A DNA stretch of 64,000 nt from Ignavibacteria bacterium (GTDB lineage: Bacteria; Bacteroidota; Ignavibacteria; Kapaibacteriales; Kapaibacteriaceae): the NCBI GenBank assembly GCA_016873895.1, contig VGVV01000003.1, positions 248,001 through 312,000 of the forward strand. Direction: 5' to 3'. The notes under the pieces are model-generated. The model was not told the DNA's origin and ran no database searches. It worked only from the letters and a program-made list of their open reading frames with translations. A program made the translations under genes and the position numbers. Below are positions 52,847 through 62,517 of the stretch, one piece after another. Numbering within the stretch: the stretch's first letter is position 1; every line of letters starts with the position of its first letter.

Positions 52847-53447
52847 CGTTCAAACTCCCTTCTGGAATTGCTGCAGTTGGCTTTGAAACGACTCCTGGAA
52901 TCTCGAATCCCCGCTTTCGGGCGTACTCGGCAAGCGATCCAGCAAGTAGTTTTCGTGCACGGTGCAGACGTGAACGTACTGTCCCAATCGGACAGTCTAT
53001 GAACTCGGCAATTTCTTCGTATGTGAAACTTTCAATGTCGCATAAAATGATGACCGTTCGAAACTCTTCGGGAAGAGACTCTATAGCCTTGGCTACTTCA
53101 TCATCCAGCGCGTTGTCGATTACCTGTTCTTCTACAACAGATGTTTCAACACTGCTATCCCGAATGGTTTCGTAAAACTCCTCGATTGCATCATATTCAA
53201 CCGTGTCAGGAGCTTTAGACGTCTTCCTAAACCTGTTGATATAGGAATTCTTCAAAATTCTGAACAACCATGCCTTACAGTTAGTTCCACGCTCAAATTT
53301 GTCGAAAAATCTGAAGGCTTTGAGGTACGTTTCCTGCACGAGATCAGCAGCATCATCACGGTCTCGCGTAAGCCGAACAGCAAAAGAAAACAGTGCCGAC
53401 ATGTGCGGCAGTGCCTCTTGTTCGAACTCTTTGCGCAAATCGTCCAT
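52836..53447 (-). CDS. ECF-family RNA polymerase sigma factor
   Basis: 203 residues. Region 2 (SFAVRLTRDRDDAADLVQET, YLKAFRFFDKFERGTNCKAW) and region 4 (SLPEEFRTVIILCDIESFTY, IDCPIGTVRSRLHRARKLL) are clear, with a ~45-residue acidic linker between. RpoE/SigE-like. The downstream, overlapping gene likely encodes its membrane-bound inhibitor and the next a thioredoxin, so a redox or envelope signal is plausible. It lies 17 bases after pepA. Confidence 0.95.
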   Translation of the reverse strand: MDDLRKEFEQEALPHMSALFSFAVRLTRDRDDAADLVQETYLKAFRFFDKFERGTNCKAWLFRILKNSYINRFRKTSKAPDTVEYDAIEEFYETIRDSSVETSVVEEQVIDNALDDEVAKAIESLPEEFRTVIILCDIESFTYEEIAEFIDCPIGTVRSRLHRARKLLAGSLAEYARKRGFEIPGVVSKPTAAIPEGSLNDEQ

Positions 53448-53464
53448 TGGGTGCTACTCGCTGC

Positions 53465-54949
53465 TTACCAATTCCGGAGCATCTCTGTGAGCAACCGCAC
53501 ACCTACACCCGAACCTCCTCGAGGCGTATAGTGCGATGCTTTAGACTTGATCCCGGTACCGGCAATATCGAGGTGAACCCACGGATAGGTTACAAAATGC
53601 TTGAGGAAGAGGGCAGCCGTAATGGATCCTGCCTCACGTCCACCCGAGTTCTTGATATCAGCATATTCACTCGAGATGAGCTCTTCGTACTCCTCATACA
53701 GCGGCAACTCACAAACGTACTCATTCGTCTTCTCTGCAGCTGCCTTTAGGCGTGACTTTGTCTTCGTATCCGTTCCCATCATGCCCGTGGTTAACGTACC
53801 AAGAGCAATAACAACAGCACCAGTCAAGGTAGCAAGATCAATCACCGCGCTTGGATTATAACGGTCTGCGTAACAAAGCGCATCAGCCAGAATCAGACGG
53901 CCCTCCGCGTCGGTATTATCAATCTCTGCAGTTTTACCGTTCATAAAAGTCAAGATGTCGCCCGGCACAAGTGCCGTACCACTTGGCATATTCTCTGTTG
54001 ATGGCACAAGGGCAACAACGTTGCGTTTCAGGCCTAGCTTCGCGATCGTACACATTGTACCAATTACCGAGGCCGCACCGTGCATGTCGCTCTTCATATC
54101 ACTCATGCCTGCGGCAGGTTTAAGGGAGATACCACCAGTATCAAACGTGATACCTTTACCTACGAGGACAAGGGGCTTTTCTGACTTCGGTCCCTTCATG
54201 TACTCCATAACGATAAAGACTGGTGGGCGAACGCTGCCTTGATTTACACCAAGGAGACCACCCATCTTGAGTTCTTCGATCTTCTTCTTATCAAGAACGG
54301 TTGTCTTGAATCCAACCCTGCGACCAACTTCCTGAACCTTTTTGGCCAGCGTCTCCGGGTAGATCTCGTTGTTCGGCGCGTTAGCAAGATCACGGGCTAG
54401 CGTTACGCCCTCGACAATCGCCAACCCGGCGTATACGCCCTTGTTAACAGACTTCTGATTTGCTTTGTCTGTGATAACAGTGATCTTACTGACCTTACCT
54501 CCGTTACCATTCTTCTTGATCGTCTTGTATTTGTCAAATGCATACTGGCTAAGTAATGCGCCCTCAGTAATTGCCTGTGCCTGAGATTGGGCATCGATGC
54601 CGCTAACAGAAGCACAATCAAAAGCAACATGAGAACAGCCCGATGCAGCAGCACGTTTTGCGCCTGCCGCTGCCGCACGACGGATAGTCTCGGCCTTGTT
54701 TGTGCTGGTGTCTCCCAAACCAACAAGAATAATTCGGGGTGCAGCCATTGAGGAACCACAGTACGCAAGCGTTGTCTGCAGAGCCTTGCCTGAAAAATCA
54801 TTCGATGCAAAAACTGGGTGCAGATGGGGAATTTCACTCAGCAGTGCCTTTTCAGCAAGCTTGAACTGACGTTCATTTTGCGAAACAAAAACAACAATTA
54901 CATCTGCCTTTACCGTGCGACGGGCAGCAACGGAAACGGTTGCGGACAT
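53465..54949 (-). CDS. pepA: Leucyl aminopeptidase (M17)
   Basis: 494 residues, two-metal peptidase removing N-terminal residues. The C-terminal catalytic domain shows LVGKGITFDTGGISLKPAAG, MSDMKSDMHGAASVIGTM and NTDAEGRLILADALCYAD, giving the conserved metal-ligand Lys, Asp and Glu residues; the N-terminal domain (VIVVFVSQNERQFKLAEKAL) is the family's regulatory/DNA-binding half. Cytosolic. About 58 bases separate it from the penicillin-acylase gene upstream. Confidence 0.97.
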   Translation of the reverse strand: MSATVSVAARRTVKADVIVVFVSQNERQFKLAEKALLSEIPHLHPVFASNDFSGKALQTTLAYCGSSMAAPRIILVGLGDTSTNKAETIRRAAAAGAKRAAASGCSHVAFDCASVSGIDAQSQAQAITEGALLSQYAFDKYKTIKKNGNGGKVSKITVITDKANQKSVNKGVYAGLAIVEGVTLARDLANAPNNEIYPETLAKKVQEVGRRVGFKTTVLDKKKIEELKMGGLLGVNQGSVRPPVFIVMEYMKGPKSEKPLVLVGKGITFDTGGISLKPAAGMSDMKSDMHGAASVIGTMCTIAKLGLKRNVVALVPSTENMPSGTALVPGDILTFMNGKTAEIDNTDAEGRLILADALCYADRYNPSAVIDLATLTGAVVIALGTLTTGMMGTDTKTKSRLKAAAEKTNEYVCELPLYEEYEELISSEYADIKNSGGREAGSITAALFLKHFVTYPWVHLDIAGTGIKSKASHYTPRGGSGVGVRLLTEMLRNW

Positions 54950-55007
54950 GGCGATCTCAGTATGTAGATGGGAGAACTGTTACGGCGTGCAAAATACGCA
55001 ATGCTCA

Positions 55008-57575
55008 TTAACGAGGTGCCAGAACCTGGCAGAGTTGGAAGGATACGTCAGGTTCTGGCTTAACAGGCACCCGAACATATCCGCCCTTTAGCCAGAGCTG
55101 GAGCTGGTCTGTGTAATGCCTGTTGAGCGGCTGACCCGAAGAGCCCCCTGGCACAACAACGTATTGAATGGTATCAGCTAGATGTGAGATCACTCGCATG
55201 CTCGGAGCAAGCTTCGTAGGTAATCGTACTTCAGTTGAATCAGCAAGTGCAATAGTCCACTCGGAGTTATTGAGAGATGTTTGCGAACCACCAATATCGA
55301 ACGGGCCAACATTCATCACAGGTTGCATCAATGGATTCTTTCCGAAGACGTGTGGGAACGTTATCGTGTGAAGGTTACCCCACTGCCAAGCCTTAAGATT
55401 TGATTCGTTGTCTGGTCCGAGGCGCGATTGCAAGTCAGTAACAGCCTGAACAAATGAGCGCACAACTATCCAACTCATGTTTTCACGCACAGGTGTTCGC
55501 ACATCATCCCACAAGGTGTCCTGTGGTTGATCTACAAGCTCCTCCATACGGCGCAGAGGCAAATTTGAGACTTGGACAAAATCATAATACAATGGCTGGC
55601 CAAGCTCGTCTGCAAATGTGTACCAGATCATTCTCTGAAGTAACGTAGCGTACACACTAGCAGCTTTATCGAGCGATGCAAATGTGCCATCCCACTTCTT
55701 TAGCAACCCCAATGCCTGTTTTTGACTCGCGGAGAATCGCTTGGTGTTCAGCTCCAGCACCGGCAATATCTTGCGCATCATGGACTTTGCGTACGGAGAC
55801 TGCTGGTCCTGTTGCACCATTTGCACATCTCGAACGCTCGGATATCTGTAAACGCCCATGAGTTCACGCATGCGCGTTATGCGAGACGTTGGCTCGTAGA
55901 GTGAACTAATGAAGGGGGCACTGGCAGATGTAGGATTATTTGCTGTTCCAACCCAGCCTTGCTTTGGATTCTCGAGCGTGCCCAGGCTCGTTAGCTTCCA
56001 TACACCCTTCCAATCTCCGCCATCATAGACATTTACAATTGGAAGGTGCGGATCACTAACCCCTCGCAGAGGAACATTTCCAGCAACAACATTCGCAATT
56101 GCACCAGAACGGCTGCCAATCGTAAAGTTGAGTGCTGGCGAGCCCCATGTGCTGAGCGCTGCAATGGCTTTTGATGCACTTGATGAGGTGTTCATTGTAT
56201 ACATCGCAAGCACCTCGTCACTCATGTATTGTGCTGTCCAACGAAATGTTAAACATGTTGGTGCTACTTTACTACGTTCGCCAAGAACAAGCCCCGTTGC
56301 CATCGGACGGTTAAATCCACTCAGAATTTCCGGATGCCGCGCAACGTGGTGATCTGAAATAACGCTCGAGATGTTGGTATAGCGAATACTGATGATTGTG
56401 TCGGATGAACCCTTAACTCGTATTGTGTCGTCACGATAGGTGAATCTCTTTCGCGCTCCTGATCCGTCCAGGTAGTAGTTCACAGGATCCTTGGCATCAA
56501 GCTTTTGCAAAACGTAGTCCATATCATCAGCCATCACGTTTGTAAAGCCCCATGCGAGATTGTCATTTCTCCCGGAAAATACGAGTGGCAGACCTGGAAT
56601 GCTTAATCCTAGTACATTTACTGTTGGTGTGCTAAGATGAATTTGATACCACTTGGCAGGCATCGATACCGATAAATGCGGATCATTCGCTACAATCGGA
56701 ACACCTGTTGAAGACTTTACGGCCCAGCAATTACTGCCGTAGCCAGAACCCTGCATTCCTAATACATCACGCACAGTTCGCAGCGTTGCAAGTGCGCTCC
56801 CCAGATGTGATTGATCGAGCGATTCACTCGAGCGGGACAACATTGCTGTTGTTGTAGTGCTCGTATCCTTAACTGCAGCAGCGGCCGATGTGTCGAGCAC
56901 GAACGGGCCCTTAGCGCTCTTCGGAAGATAGCGCTTGTACGCACCTGGTCCTTTAATTTGCTCTATCTGTGCAAAAGCTAGGTCTGACCAAAACGACAGG
57001 CTCAATTCGAATGAGAGTACACGCCCAACAATTAAGCAGTCCTCGAGACTCCATGGTTCTGGCTTGTAGTCGAGTGCATCGAACTCAAATGGCAAATTGT
57101 CGAAGTTATCCTCGATGTATGCATTTACGCCATCAGCATAGGACTGCAAAATCTCACGTGATTTCTTACTCAGTGCCTTTGCTTGTTTCGATGCTATCGA
57201 GCGTATTTCTAACGATCTCAGAAATGCGTCAACCGCAACACCTTCTTGACCAAAGATCTCGGCTGTACGACCTCTTCCAGTCCTACGCCATAAATCCATC
57301 TGCCAGAGCCTATCTTGAGCATGTGTATAGCCCTGAGCAAAGAAAACATCGTGCTCATTCTTTGCAACGATATGTGGAATGCCAAATGCATTTCGATAAA
57401 TCTTTACCGAGTCAAGAACAGCTACTGTAGATTCCGACTGGGCCTCAGGATGACTTCTCGTAGCAATGCGGATGGCGAAATAGACGAAGCAAAGTAACAG
57501 CACTACGAGCGTTACCGAAATACCTGTAAATCCCGTCCAAATTCGTCTTACAGCCACTTTTGCTCCCGATACCAT
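55008..57575 (-). CDS. Penicillin-acylase-family N-terminal nucleophile hydrolase (S45)
   Basis: 855 residues. Membrane-anchor-type signal (ISVTLVVLLLCFVYFAI), alpha-chain region (IPHIVAKNEHDVFFAQGYTH, AQDRLWQMDLWRRTGRGRTA), spacer, then the self-cleavage site in GSGYGSNCWAV: Ser281 becomes the N-terminal nucleophile of the beta chain. ANDPHLSVSMPAKWYQIHLS and LPLVFSGRNDNLAWGFTNVM match the family. Members hydrolyse amides such as penicillins, acyl-homoserine lactones or N-acyl amino acids. Overlaps the epimerase by 28 bases. Confidence 0.93.
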   Translation of the reverse strand: MVSGAKVAVRRIWTGFTGISVTLVVLLLCFVYFAIRIATRSHPEAQSESTVAVLDSVKIYRNAFGIPHIVAKNEHDVFFAQGYTHAQDRLWQMDLWRRTGRGRTAEIFGQEGVAVDAFLRSLEIRSIASKQAKALSKKSREILQSYADGVNAYIEDNFDNLPFEFDALDYKPEPWSLEDCLIVGRVLSFELSLSFWSDLAFAQIEQIKGPGAYKRYLPKSAKGPFVLDTSAAAAVKDTSTTTTAMLSRSSESLDQSHLGSALATLRTVRDVLGMQGSGYGSNCWAVKSSTGVPIVANDPHLSVSMPAKWYQIHLSTPTVNVLGLSIPGLPLVFSGRNDNLAWGFTNVMADDMDYVLQKLDAKDPVNYYLDGSGARKRFTYRDDTIRVKGSSDTIISIRYTNISSVISDHHVARHPEILSGFNRPMATGLVLGERSKVAPTCLTFRWTAQYMSDEVLAMYTMNTSSSASKAIAALSTWGSPALNFTIGSRSGAIANVVAGNVPLRGVSDPHLPIVNVYDGGDWKGVWKLTSLGTLENPKQGWVGTANNPTSASAPFISSLYEPTSRITRMRELMGVYRYPSVRDVQMVQQDQQSPYAKSMMRKILPVLELNTKRFSASQKQALGLLKKWDGTFASLDKAASVYATLLQRMIWYTFADELGQPLYYDFVQVSNLPLRRMEELVDQPQDTLWDDVRTPVRENMSWIVVRSFVQAVTDLQSRLGPDNESNLKAWQWGNLHTITFPHVFGKNPLMQPVMNVGPFDIGGSQTSLNNSEWTIALADSTEVRLPTKLAPSMRVISHLADTIQYVVVPGGSSGQPLNRHYTDQLQLWLKGGYVRVPVKPEPDVSFQLCQVLAPR

Positions 57576-58534
57576 TGCACTGTTTCTCGGATACCGTCGT
57601 GAAGCGAAACTTCCTGCGTATAGCCCAGCTCGTGTCTAGCCTTATCGGGCGAGCAAATCCAATACGGCTGAATTAAGTCTAGGCCCTTTTCATAGTCGAG
57701 TACAGGGGGCTTGCCAGAGAGCTTTCCCGCTGCGCCTACAACACCAGCAATAGCCAACACAACCGAATGCGGCAATCGAACGGGTAAGACAACTTTCTTA
57801 CCTAAGGCTGTCTTGGTTACATCAACAATCTGTGGCCATGAGTAAAACTCATTCGACGATATGAAGTAGGTCTGGTACTTCGAGACCGGCTGCTCCATGG
57901 CCATAACGATTCCACGTGCTAGATCGCGAGCATGCACAAGACTAACCCGACTGTCACCAAAACCGATCAGCGTAGCAATGCCCTTGCTAACGGCTTGAAA
58001 GAAGGAGAGAATCGCTGAGTCGCGCGGCCCATACACTGCTGGAGGCCGAATAATTGTCCAAGCAATGTCGTCGGCAGAGCGCACTACATCTTCGGCAAGT
58101 TTTTTCGTACGGCCGTATGCCGTAAGAGGACGCAACTCATGCTGATCCTCTGTGGTAGGGGTTTCCAATGAGCGTGCAGGACCACAGACCGTTAGTGAAC
58201 TGATATGCACAAACTTTTGCAGATCTGGATTGTAGGCCCGTACGGCATCAAGCAGATTTTGTGTTGCCTCGAGATTACCCTTGAGAAACTCTGCTTCGTT
58301 CTTTGCTGCCGTAAGCCCTGCAACATGGATAATGGCATCCATGCTGGAAACAGCTGCTTGTAATGATGAAACATCAAACAATGAACCATTGACAAATGTA
58401 GCATCCTTACCTTCGAGCCAGCGCATATTGGACGTGGATCGAGCAATATAGAATACTTCATGACCGTGGTCTAAAAGTACATCAACCACGTGGCTACCAA
58501 CGAATCCCGTGGCACCAGTTACGAGAACCTTCAC
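57548..58534 (-). CDS. NAD-dependent epimerase/dehydratase (extended SDR)
   Basis: 328 residues. Rossmann loop VLVTGATGFVGSHVVDVLLD, VHISSLTVCG, catalytic AYGRTKKLAED (Tyr/Lys), and IIRPPAVYGPRDSAILSFFQ. Substrates of the group include nucleotide sugars, sterols and dihydroflavonols; closest in form to sugar epimerase-like and 3-beta-HSD-like members. It begins 3 bases after the stop of the large secreted protein and ends inside the penicillin-acylase gene. Confidence 0.9.
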   Translation of the reverse strand: MKVLVTGATGFVGSHVVDVLLDHGHEVFYIARSTSNMRWLEGKDATFVNGSLFDVSSLQAAVSSMDAIIHVAGLTAAKNEAEFLKGNLEATQNLLDAVRAYNPDLQKFVHISSLTVCGPARSLETPTTEDQHELRPLTAYGRTKKLAEDVVRSADDIAWTIIRPPAVYGPRDSAILSFFQAVSKGIATLIGFGDSRVSLVHARDLARGIVMAMEQPVSKYQTYFISSNEFYSWPQIVDVTKTALGKKVVLPVRLPHSVVLAIAGVVGAAGKLSGKPPVLDYEKGLDLIQPYWICSPDKARHELGYTQEVSLHDGIRETVQWYREQKWL

Positions 58535-58537
58535 GAT

Positions 58538-61500
58538 TTACCTCGAGATGATATACCTAGACGTGCGAACATGTCTGCCGTTGCGATAGATAACGGTATA
58601 GGCACCTGATTCAAACTCACCAATTGCTACACGGATCGTATGTATTCCAGCGCGCGTTACTGGCAGAGTTATCGGAAACGATTTTCCTTGAACGTCAACC
58701 ATCAACATCGACGTTTCCTCGTCTGTAAGCTTCGAATAAAGGATCTCCAGAACATCATTGGACTCACTACGCACGCTCAGCATGATTGGCCGTCCTTGAC
58801 CAATAACTGCCGCGTCAATGTCACAATCTGGCACCACAGTAAGCTTACCATTGATACCATTAATCAGCGTTCCGGTGGCATAGGCTGTGTCGATGATTAT
58901 CGGTGTAGACCTTGTGGGTCCGACGTATGTTGATCCTCGAAGCGTGAGCAGGGGATTGGCAGCAAGAATCGGATTGGCAGAAGCAATCTGTAGTCGAACC
59001 TTACCTGGTGAGATCTCATTTGCCGAAACTTGGCTAGCCACAGGTGATTGTGGCACAGATTCTAGCTTGAACAACTGCGGATCATACGACAAATCGATCG
59101 TCATCGAGAAGATACCGAGAGAATCAAGGGGCTTGGGAGACGTCAGCTGTAATGGAATGTCCACATCATCGCCTGCGCGTACGATCAGGTCCTGCGGTGC
59201 AATAACCTGAAAGCCCCGGAGGGTGACCTTGGATATTGTCCATCCTATGAGCTGCACGTTAGTTGTATCAGCACACGGATCACCAGTAAACACGCGAATA
59301 GCGACTGTATCCCTCCGTGCATAACCTTGGAACGTATAACGAACCGTCGTGCTGGCCTTCTCACCCGGAAGAAGAACAATCGGTAGTACGCATGTAGATG
59401 ACAACACTGAAAACGGTGCTGGCACACCAGACATACCGACAACCTGAATTGGCGCGCTACCAGTGTTTGTAACTGTTATCTGCTCATCACGAAACTGACC
59501 AGGTGACAAAGTACCGTAGAATGTGGCCGTTGTGGCTACTGTATTGCTCTTTGAGGCAGATACACCCTTAACTGCTACCATAACCGTGGTGCTGCAAGGT
59601 CCGACTACAAGTTCGAGTGTATCCGTAAACACACCTTCACGTATCGGACGGAAAGTAATCACTGCCGTGAGCGTATCGCCAAATGATGAACCGGTTGCAA
59701 CGTCAGATCCAAACGGCTGCGCAATGGTAACACTGTTCACACGTGAGCGCAGGCCAAGCAAGCCCCTTGAGATAAATGATACTGAGCGCGTTGATGACTT
59801 GATCGTATCACACACGAGGATGGTACCAAAATCTAGTGTCAGCACAGATGCAGTATAGTCCGGCTTGAGCAGTGTTCCCGAAATCACGATCGAATCCGAC
59901 GTGCCGCATGGACCAAACTGAACGCGTGCCGTAATTGAGAATGGACCGCCTTGACCGACTGGCGCGATTGATACAGGGATACTTTTTGTTGACTTCGGAT
60001 CAATCACAATGCTGCCGCCCTGATAGGCAATGCCGTTTCCGATAACGTTTGTGACTGTTACGGGCACAAGGGAAGTGTTCGTGACCTCGACAACGGTATC
60101 AACTACAGCCGCACACTCGAGCACGATTCCAAGATCAATATCTGTTGGGTCTAGGCGTATCGTTGGGATGAAGCTCGCAGCCTGTATCTGTGCACGGAGC
60201 GTGTCTCTACAGGAGCGAGAGGTATACGGAAATGCGATTTGTTGGATTACGCCTCGATCACGATCAGCACCGAATGGACGATACTGAATCTGAATTGGTA
60301 GATCTTCGTTAGGGGCTAAGGCTTTGGCCCCAGTAAATGCTGTGAGAAGATAGAATGGTGGGTCTACGCGTGGCACGCCAACATAGATCGTGTCCGTACC
60401 GGAATTACGTATCCGGAATGTAGAGTCAACCCGAGTGTTCGATGTCGGACAGGACGCATACACACCAAAATTAACTTGCGACCTATCCACCGCTACCGAA
60501 ATTGCATTGCGCTCGCCGCGAACGTTGCATCGCGTTGTTACGCCGCAAGGTTGGGCAGTGAAAACCACAGTACCATTGAACGCTCCAGATCCAGATGGAC
60601 TAAATGCGAGGCGTACTGTTTGTGATGTACCCGGTTGAATCTGGAATCCGGGAGGGGGCGATACAAGCGCAAAACCAATTGGCAATCCAATGTTCGTAAC
60701 ACTCAGTACAGTACTACCGTCGTTATACACCTCTAGAGTCAAGCTGGTGTCAGACTTGCATTGACCGAGTGTTCCAAAATCGAGAGCATTCGGTACAGTT
60801 CGCAACCGCACATCGTACATGCGAACGCGCACAACCTGCGAGATGCCTGGACAACCAGCAGCCGTTGCGATGCGTACTTGATAATCTCCAGCCTGACGCA
60901 CAGTAAGTGTTCTCGATGTTGCTCCTGGCAAAATGAACCCATCACGCAGCCACTCGAATGTTGCTGCAGTGGTTGTCGTCGACAAAACAACAGAGTCGCC
61001 ACTGCAGATGGTCAGGGGGCCTGCCGGAGAGACGTCTACAGTTGGTGCAGGCAAATATTTTACCGTAATCTCATCAGAGACAGCAGAACATCCAGAACCA
61101 AACACCTTCAATCTGTATGTGCCTGCTTCGCGGACAACGACACGCGTTGTGCCCCCAACTGCGAGTGCAACGCCGTTTAGCGTCCACTCGTATCTATCTG
61201 CACTAACATTGGTAGTTAGTGTAAGTGTATCACCTGGACAGATCTCAATCTTCGATGCAGTGATGATTGGTTTAGCAGGCGTTGTTCGAGTGATTTGTGA
61301 GGATTGGGCGTAGCGTAACTCATTGTATTGCCTACCGCGAGCCGTCGTGTCATCTGTTACTGCGAGTACATCGTCTCGTCTGTAGCGATATCCGTACACT
61401 CGGTATGTGTATGATATGCCGCACACAACATTTTCCGAATCCGTATACCGCGACCCTGCAATCGTTGGTCGTACATCCATCACAACGGCAGAGCCAATGC

Positions 61501-62419
61501 GAGTTCCTTTCGTAATGATCTTTCCATCAGCAATGGTTGTACTCGGGAACGAACTAAAATTGAGCGTGTCTCGCAGGATTAGGTAGCCAGTTGTAGAATC
61601 TTGAGGGTATCCGTCGTCGAGGGGTGTCCACTCGATTGTAACTGAATTGTCCGTCTGCGATACGAGCGTTATTGTTGGACTGGACGTCCACTTTGGTTCT
61701 CGCGTTTCTCTCCAGAACCAATGATTGATGTTTTTCACACCCGCATTTGTACGTGCAAGATCAAAACGATTGGGTAAGCCCCGTGAATCATTAAACCCTG
61801 CTACAACGGAGTCTTTTGTAATTCCAATACCATACGCACCCAGAGTTCTACCTGTTACTCGATTTGATCGTGATGCGCCAACGTTACCAGAATCAAAATT
61901 CGCCTTCGGCGCAGGGATCGCATCATATGCTGCGCCAGTGGGTTTGTTATGTCCGAGCGCATGAACATGCTGAATATTCGCATCCACTATTTCCAATACA
62001 TCGCCTGCGTCAGCAAGATTCAATGCAGAAATATCACCGGCAGCTGTAGGAAACAGATATACAGTAAAAAGATCCTGATCTCTGCTTGAGACCTCAAGAT
62101 AGCCGTCGCGAGCATCAACGTCTTTGCTCACACCAGCTGGAATATCTCGATGCCAGACAACAATAATTGTCCCAGCACGCAGATTCCGCCACAGAGGGAT
62201 GTCCTTGAACTTCGGACCACCCATCCGTTGAACCTGACCTGTGTTAGCGTCTGTTAGGATATAACCTACAGCGTTAAGGTTATCCTTCACGACCAAAAGC
62301 TCGGTCCATTCACCGTTGACGTCTTGAATGTTAAAGTACTCACTTATAACCATGTCTTGTGCAGACAACGTGATCGTAGAGAGCACGAATACTATCACGA
62401 CAGCAATTTGTTTGATCAT
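58538..62419 (-). CDS. Large secreted choice-of-anchor-D/Ig-repeat protein with sorting domain
   Basis: 1,293 residues from the ATG at 62419 (signal peptide VVIVFVLSTITLSA); the frame opens 19 codons earlier with no signal-like start. Rough order: a lamin-tail-like beta domain (about 20-200, MVISEYFNIQDVNGEWTELL), fibronectin type III (246-376), two Ig-like domains (383-540; EICPGDTLTLTTN, TICSGDSVVLSTT), several choice-of-anchor-D (ASPM/SPD-2/Hydin-like) repeats (540-1056; ALDFGTLGQCKSDTSLTLEV), a cohesin-like domain (1076-1186; VRAGDDVDIPLQLTSPKP), and a tail (FESGAYTVIYRNGRHVRTSR) resembling a T9SS sorting signal. Likely surface or extracellular. Confidence 0.88.
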   Translation of the reverse strand: MIKQIAVVIVFVLSTITLSAQDMVISEYFNIQDVNGEWTELLVVKDNLNAVGYILTDANTGQVQRMGGPKFKDIPLWRNLRAGTIIVVWHRDIPAGVSKDVDARDGYLEVSSRDQDLFTVYLFPTAAGDISALNLADAGDVLEIVDANIQHVHALGHNKPTGAAYDAIPAPKANFDSGNVGASRSNRVTGRTLGAYGIGITKDSVVAGFNDSRGLPNRFDLARTNAGVKNINHWFWRETREPKWTSSPTITLVSQTDNSVTIEWTPLDDGYPQDSTTGYLILRDTLNFSSFPSTTIADGKIITKGTRIGSAVVMDVRPTIAGSRYTDSENVVCGISYTYRVYGYRYRRDDVLAVTDDTTARGRQYNELRYAQSSQITRTTPAKPIITASKIEICPGDTLTLTTNVSADRYEWTLNGVALAVGGTTRVVVREAGTYRLKVFGSGCSAVSDEITVKYLPAPTVDVSPAGPLTICSGDSVVLSTTTTAATFEWLRDGFILPGATSRTLTVRQAGDYQVRIATAAGCPGISQVVRVRMYDVRLRTVPNALDFGTLGQCKSDTSLTLEVYNDGSTVLSVTNIGLPIGFALVSPPPGFQIQPGTSQTVRLAFSPSGSGAFNGTVVFTAQPCGVTTRCNVRGERNAISVAVDRSQVNFGVYASCPTSNTRVDSTFRIRNSGTDTIYVGVPRVDPPFYLLTAFTGAKALAPNEDLPIQIQYRPFGADRDRGVIQQIAFPYTSRSCRDTLRAQIQAASFIPTIRLDPTDIDLGIVLECAAVVDTVVEVTNTSLVPVTVTNVIGNGIAYQGGSIVIDPKSTKSIPVSIAPVGQGGPFSITARVQFGPCGTSDSIVISGTLLKPDYTASVLTLDFGTILVCDTIKSSTRSVSFISRGLLGLRSRVNSVTIAQPFGSDVATGSSFGDTLTAVITFRPIREGVFTDTLELVVGPCSTTVMVAVKGVSASKSNTVATTATFYGTLSPGQFRDEQITVTNTGSAPIQVVGMSGVPAPFSVLSSTCVLPIVLLPGEKASTTVRYTFQGYARRDTVAIRVFTGDPCADTTNVQLIGWTISKVTLRGFQVIAPQDLIVRAGDDVDIPLQLTSPKPLDSLGIFSMTIDLSYDPQLFKLESVPQSPVASQVSANEISPGKVRLQIASANPILAANPLLTLRGSTYVGPTRSTPIIIDTAYATGTLINGINGKLTVVPDCDIDAAVIGQGRPIMLSVRSESNDVLEILYSKLTDEETSMLMVDVQGKSFPITLPVTRAGIHTIRVAIGEFESGAYTVIYRNGRHVRTSRYIISR

Positions 62420-62452
62420 GTTGGCAACAATGCGGCGATGGGAATTCGGTAG

Positions 62453-62486
62453 AAAAAAAAGGGGCATGCAAAGCACACCCCCTTTT
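62453..62486 (-). terminator. Rho-independent terminator after the Ig-repeat gene
   Basis: On minus, AAAAGGGGG plus TGTGC pairs with GCATG plus CCCCTTTT around a TTT loop, followed by eight Ts. It sits 32 bases after the stop of the Ig-repeat protein and before the 1.3-kilo-residue gene, separating the two. Confidence 0.85.
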
Positions 62487-62517
62487 GAAAAGAGCTTACA
62501 TCGTGATACTTGGGGAC

